A DNA stretch of 64,000 nt, from the NCBI GenBank assembly GCA_963995525.1, contig OZ023217.1:21751273-21815272 (forward strand), in the 5' to 3' direction. Below are positions 59,739 through 64,000 of the stretch, piece after piece. The DNA comes from Escarpia spicata (lineage: Eukaryota > Annelida > Polychaeta > Sabellida > Siboglinidae). Each line of letters begins with the position of its first letter. Within the stretch, counting starts at the first letter, position 1. The notes beneath the pieces are model-generated. The model searched no databases, had not been told where the DNA came from, and worked only from the letters and a program-made list of their open reading frames with translations. A program made the translations under genes and the position numbers.

Positions 59739-60262
59739 TGACCGTGAAAAATGCTGCTGTTTCATATGATTTGGAATTAACTTAGGGACCTTTTCCGTTC
59801 ATTTTTTTATGGTCAATTGATGTTATGCAGTATAAATTATATGAATTATAAATGACTGACCATCCAAATTATGTTTTAACAAAACAAAACTAGAAATCAA
59901 GTGTTTAAAAAAATCACTGCGATTCCAGGAATAACGAGCTTGGATAAATCTGATGAAGGTCGTAACCCAATGGGGGCATAGCTTCTAATGTAAAGATGCT
60001 GTCCTTGTGGCTTTAGGCCTAATTTAGTGAGGCCACACCTTAGAAAGCAGTGCATTACCATGTAAACCAACTATTTCTTCCTGAAACACTTAAATTTCAA
60101 GTAGTTATTTAAACACATTTCGGCCGTCAGTACCAGGTATGTTATAATATAGTTTATACTTTTAAATGATTTTATGATAAAAACAAACGGAGGAGGTCCC
60201 TAAGTTAATTCCATATCAACAAACAAGATTTATCTGTCTGACGGCAGCATTTGTCAGTGATA
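59739..60262. mobile_element. MITE with GGAATTAACTTAGGGACC ends
   Basis: GGAATTAACTTAGGGACCT near 59772 pairs with AGGTCCCTAAGTTAATTCC near 60193. Pairing extends outward through AAATGCTGC and CACTGAC on each side. The interior is non-coding. The exact ends are approximate. Confidence 0.6.
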
Positions 60263-60992
60263 CCAGGCCAGAGCATTTAATTCTGGGCAGCAATGACACT
60301 AGAAATATTCCACAGAAAAGAACAATTCATTGTAGCATCAATTTCTGTTTAATTATGAATAGGTAGCTCTTAAAATGTATCTACAAGTTTCTATACAGTC
60401 CACTCTTGCCTGCCTGTCTTTTCATGTGCACATAGTGATTCTCTTATGTACGGTACCGAAATGGTGTGATTTCCTTTCTTTTTGAACTACGTCAAATCAC
60501 TACATGGAAACAATAAACGGGCACGCACAACAATTGATTTGACACGATGGGACAGTGCATGCCTTTCTCAACATTTAACACCGACCATTGTCACACAACG
60601 TTTGGTCACCAGCTACGTGAGAACACCTGTAACCCAAGGATTTATCTCCCAACTATCTCTGTCAATACTGCAAGAAGTGATGGGAGTGTTGTTATTTGCT
60701 GCACTGTACAATTCATAACACCTCCCACAGTTACCTAGAGCACACTAACTTAGTTCTACTTAAAACAAGGAACACTGGGCATCCGGTTTAGATCGAGACT
60801 TTGCAGCCATGCGGTGGTGGTCTGTTGGAATTTGGTGACATCAGTTTTTGAATTTCGCTCAGGAATTAAAAAAATTTACAAAGGCCAAAGCCTAAACTTC
60901 CAAGAGGGTATTAAAAAGCATCGCAAACTGTTGCTGCATTGTCGGAGATGCTAATAAATAAAACCATACCAGCCCTCTATGTACAATGTCAC

Positions 60993-61053
60993 GGCCATGG
61001 CAACCGTTGCTACTGGCAACGATAAACAGTTGCCGGTAGCAACAGCCATGGCA
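60993..61053. promoter_or_regulatory. X-box-like double motif forming a hairpin
   Basis: GTTGCTACTGGCAAC (61006-61020) and GTTGCCGGTAGCAAC (61029-61043) each fit the RFX X-box half-site pattern with a 3-base spacer. They are inverted relative to each other, and the flanking GCCATGGC sequences extend the pairing. Function is inferred from motif only. Confidence 0.35.
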
Positions 61054-62420
61054 ACAAGCTCTCGAAGTAATTATCCTTTCCACAGCCTCGTGTGTATGCA
61101 CACTCCACACATGTGCGCACGCACTCACACATACACACACATGCACGCACATTGGCAATACAAATCACTGGTTTCAACAGTGCAGATCCGCTGATGAACA
61201 ATACTGAAGTTAGAATGTTTGACAAGTTACACAGGATGACACTGGTTAGATGTTTCGTTTACCCAAAAGTTGACATTGTTGTGAAACAGGAAGCTGCTAA
61301 ATCTGTTGCGAGGTGTAGTCACTGCCAAGGAAATGAAATGAGCCATGTTAGCCAGTCTCTGTTCCTGTGACACATGATTAACAAACACTGCGGTTGAATT
61401 ATGTAGGGCGAACATCTGATGCTTGAAAGAGTATCTTAGTCCAGGCACACTCGCAATGACCCCTCCCTAGACTCGACCGAAAAAGTATTAAAATAGCGTC
61501 TCACAGAAATTTATACATCTCGGTCACCGAAGAACCAGCAATGGCGCTCTACTGGTAGGTTGGCCAACTCCAACTTGTCAATAACAGACAGCATTTTAGT
61601 GCTGCTCGTTTCAGAATTGAGAGGCAGAAATATCTTGTGGGATTTACGGAGAAAGTACCCCAAAGTAGGAGCGAGAAATAGAATTGGGACTCACTGGTGT
61701 ATTTCATAGCGTTCAACGTCTGCAAGAGTGAATAGATGATAATAAACCAGGTGAGGAGCATATGTACATCTACTGGTTGATCCACAGAAATATAGTAACG
61801 GGTTCTTGTCAATTGCCTACAGTACACACTGCAAACAGTGTGTCCCTTCGTCGATTTGGCTGGCCTAAACGGCTATTTACAGTTTCAAATTTGCAACTGG
61901 AAATCAGTGAAACTCGACATAATGCAATAAATTACCATGGTTATCTTACAATCCAATAGAAACGGCTTCAAGCTTGCAGCGAACACCAACGCGCATTCAA
62001 TATAATGTACACCCTGCAACGGACGTACACGGAAATTCTGTACAGTTCCACTGCGGAAACGGACACGGAATTTGAGCAAGTACCTCTACGACAGCACCGC
62101 CTGGCTGACCAAGAACGGCGCGGTGGCGCTGGCAATGTCACATTCACAACGTCATAAAGCAGGCACATACGTCTTAGCCACGATAGCCCGACTGTATGAC
62201 ATGTTGCAGTTCCCACTGACACCACCAAACACATTGGTTCCTGTTGCAATCATCATTGCGACGTCTGTCACCGACCCCTGTCTTCTGCACACAACCAATG
62301 CCAGCATCTCGGCATCGACTGCCAGTTTAGTCTTTCTCAGGCAATCGCAGCCTTGTGTTTGTGTCAAGCACCGAAGTTCAGCGATTCCGTTCATTCTGCG
62401 ACAACAAAACACAGGATCAG

Positions 62421-62428
62421 TGACGTCA
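62421..62428. promoter_or_regulatory. CRE consensus TGACGTCA
   Basis: A perfect 8-bp palindromic CREB/ATF site. It lies about 210 bp beyond the 3' end of the minus-strand coding exon at 62638, with no promoter identified next to it. Confidence 0.25.
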
Positions 62429-62637
62429 TGACATTTCGCTCCACGTTCTGGTGACCTAGCATGCTACGGCAGCCTCTGCGGTCACCACCATGTGGCATGC
62501 ACATGGCTCCTACACCGCCGGGAAATGACGGGTGTAGTGCAAGGGGACGATGCTTCACTGGCGCGGGAATCCACCATATCTAAATAGCATTACCTATCTG
62601 GCTGCCTCGCATTCTCTAGACTGTATTTATATTATGG

Positions 62638-63635
62638 TTAATGACTCGCGACAGGACTTTGCTGGATGCACACGCCGACCATAGGCGACTCCTCGCCACG
62701 TTCAGTCGCTGTCCGTGGAACGCCCTGCACGATCGAGTCCGACACTAACGTTGCGTTGGCGGCTGTCGTTGTCGTCGTCGACGTCGTGTATGGAAAGTTC
62801 GCAGGCGACATGTACACGACCTGCTGCGGGGTGGCGCCACTGGTGCCCCCGCCACCGCACACAAACTGTGACCCGGCGGCGGGCTCCGCAAACCCTGTCA
62901 GCTGCATATTGACCGATCCGGTCTGCGTTGCGTCTAGTGTCGATGGGTGGTGTCCAGTGACCCCCGACGATGACACTACCCCAGCAAATGCAGTCGCCAC
63001 GCCGCCACCCAGGTGCGCACCGGTCACCGTGTGGTGTAAACTCGTCAGGTCGATCGTCATGACGGGTGCGCTCGATGGCTGCAGCTGCCGCGCGCTGACC
63101 ACTTGACCGGCAACGGCATGGGTCAGTGTGTTGTGCGCGAGGACGCTGCGACTTGACCCGCGCAGATGTGGGGGGCCACAGTCCACCAGCGACTCACTCG
63201 AAGGTGGGTTCGAGTGGTGGCGGTGTAGCTGTGGCTGCGAGTGTCCATAAGTGGCGCTCAGTCTCTCCTGCGGCTGGATATCGCCGCCGCTCCATGCGTG
63301 GCGCAACTGTGCGTCCTGCAGCTGTGTCGCCGTAGGGAACAGTTGGTGCTGCTGCTGCAGCAGCTGCACCTGACGGTGGTGCGTTGACGACGGGTATAGT
63401 GCCGCCCCCTTCTGGTTGCCGGGAGACTCGCACTCCATCAGCACGGAGCTGCTGCCAGCTGGCAGGTACTGGGAGAGCGGGGAGATCGGCATCGCATTCG
63501 CCATGGCGACCCCCGACCCCTGGTGCGTGGAGGTGGAATGCAGGTGAGGCCCGGGTCGCTTCTGATGCTGGTGGGTCGGGTCGGACCTTGCCCGACCGCT
63601 GTTGTTGCTTCCGTTGCCCTGGCACGACAGCACCG
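62638..63635 (-). CDS. Terminal coding exon of an unrecognised Gln/His/Ser-rich protein
   Basis: On the minus strand a clear acceptor (TTTGACCTTGCAG) at 63636 opens a frame of about 331 residues to TAA at 62638. The exon begins in mid-codon (phase leaving two bases), so earlier exons lie beyond the window's right edge. The protein is low-complexity: a basic His/Gln start, ISPLSQYLPAGSSS, a QVQLLQQQHQLFPTATQLQ stretch, HRHHSNPPSSESL, a Ser/Thr/Gly-rich middle and a poly-Thr run TTSTTTTTAAN. GC content is high relative to the window, and the frame stays open across repeats. Such composition suits a disordered tail of a transcriptional regulator or scaffold. I do not recognise the gene. Confidence 0.65.
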
Positions 63636-64000
63636 CTGCAAGGTCAAAGGTCATGGTTAGCAAATGCTTTATGGTCACATTTTGATATTACTTGCAATAT
63701 AGCTCACATAAGTTGTTTCATTAGAACACCTTTAATTGCCACAATTTGCTAAAATGCTAACAAAATTATAACAAATTAGCAAACATGTTTAATTAAATTA
63801 TTAATTTTTATATACAATTAAAATGTGTGTATAAAAGTTTTTGGTCGTACAAGTACAATATCATAATATTAGAAATACTACAGTTTGATTTTGTTAAACT
63901 TCTAAAATAAAATATTAGATTGACAAATATTTTATAATTATAAATCGCCATGCAATGGCCATGCCTTGAGCCATAAGGTAGTTATAAATTAAAACATGCA
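63636..64000. other. Intron upstream of the terminal exon
   Basis: AT-rich, with no exon recognised; consistent with intronic sequence of the minus-strand gene. Confidence 0.4.

Larger units (their letters stand above)
60263..62637. other. Intergenic, with X-box-like hairpin and a CRE
   Basis: No supported exon. It contains the inverted GTTGC/GCAAC motifs at 60993-61053, a short CA-rich patch at 61105-61150 and a perfect TGACGTCA at 62421-62428. Several overlapping frames on both strands (60482-60738, 61762-62431) look incidental. Confidence 0.4.

Noticed and set aside
62072..62431. 119-codon plus frame and overlapping minus frames of 93 and 86 codons
   Set aside because: Mutually overlapping frames on both strands, no domain, no splice signals that decide between them.

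Overview
This window looks like nuclear DNA from an invertebrate animal, probably a marine non-vertebrate such as a mollusc-like lophotrochozoan or an invertebrate deuterostome; the sequence alone does not fix the phylum. The evidence is AT-rich intergenic DNA, small exons with GT-AG introns, orthologues of animal genes (an ankyrin/SOCS-box protein and the lysosomal membrane protein TMEM192), and a dense load of Ty3/gypsy, LINE, hAT, piggyBac-type, pogo-type and SINE repeats plus long microsatellites. A 200-base run of N (44934-45133) is an assembly gap.

Layout. 1-7430: intergenic, with LINE and SINE remnants, a MITE at 941-1323 and a terminal-repeat element at about 2955-3952. 7436-10720: a three-exon minus-strand ankyrin repeat/SOCS box gene, apparently complete at 543 codons, whose stop codon lies inside a 20-bp tandem repeat. 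10721-23100: repeats, including LINE, SINE, Tc1-like and foldback elements; the foldback at 20971-22056 has tRNA-like inner ends. 23843-27139: two phase-compatible minus-strand exons of an unrecognised protein. Between them lie a nearly perfect hairpin (24559-25003), an 18-kb-wide neighbourhood's smallest clear MITE (26435-26585) and a segment bracketed by G20 and C22 tracts.

27800-37400 is a retroelement nest on the minus strand. A truncated Ty3/gypsy copy abuts a LINE, and the LINE is split by a second Ty3/gypsy element that has 152-bp LTRs and 5-bp target duplications. 38281-40773 is a hAT-type element. 44083-44897 is a broken integrase-domain transposon gene next to the assembly gap.

46100-58800 holds the second confident host gene, TMEM192, on the plus strand: six coding exons and 282 residues, with all intron phases agreeing. 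About 0.9 kb upstream of its ATG is a perfect GTCACGTGAC (CLEAR-type) site flanked by two ETS-type sites. The last coding exon is followed by about 20 copies of a 50-bp satellite. 58903-60262 carries two more MITEs. 62638-63635 is the last coding exon of a Gln/His/Ser-rich minus-strand protein that I could not identify.

I found no operon-like or defence-like multi-gene system. The most unusual content is structural: foldback elements, nested retroelements, a duplicated splice-donor array and the CLEAR/ETS composite near a lysosomal gene.
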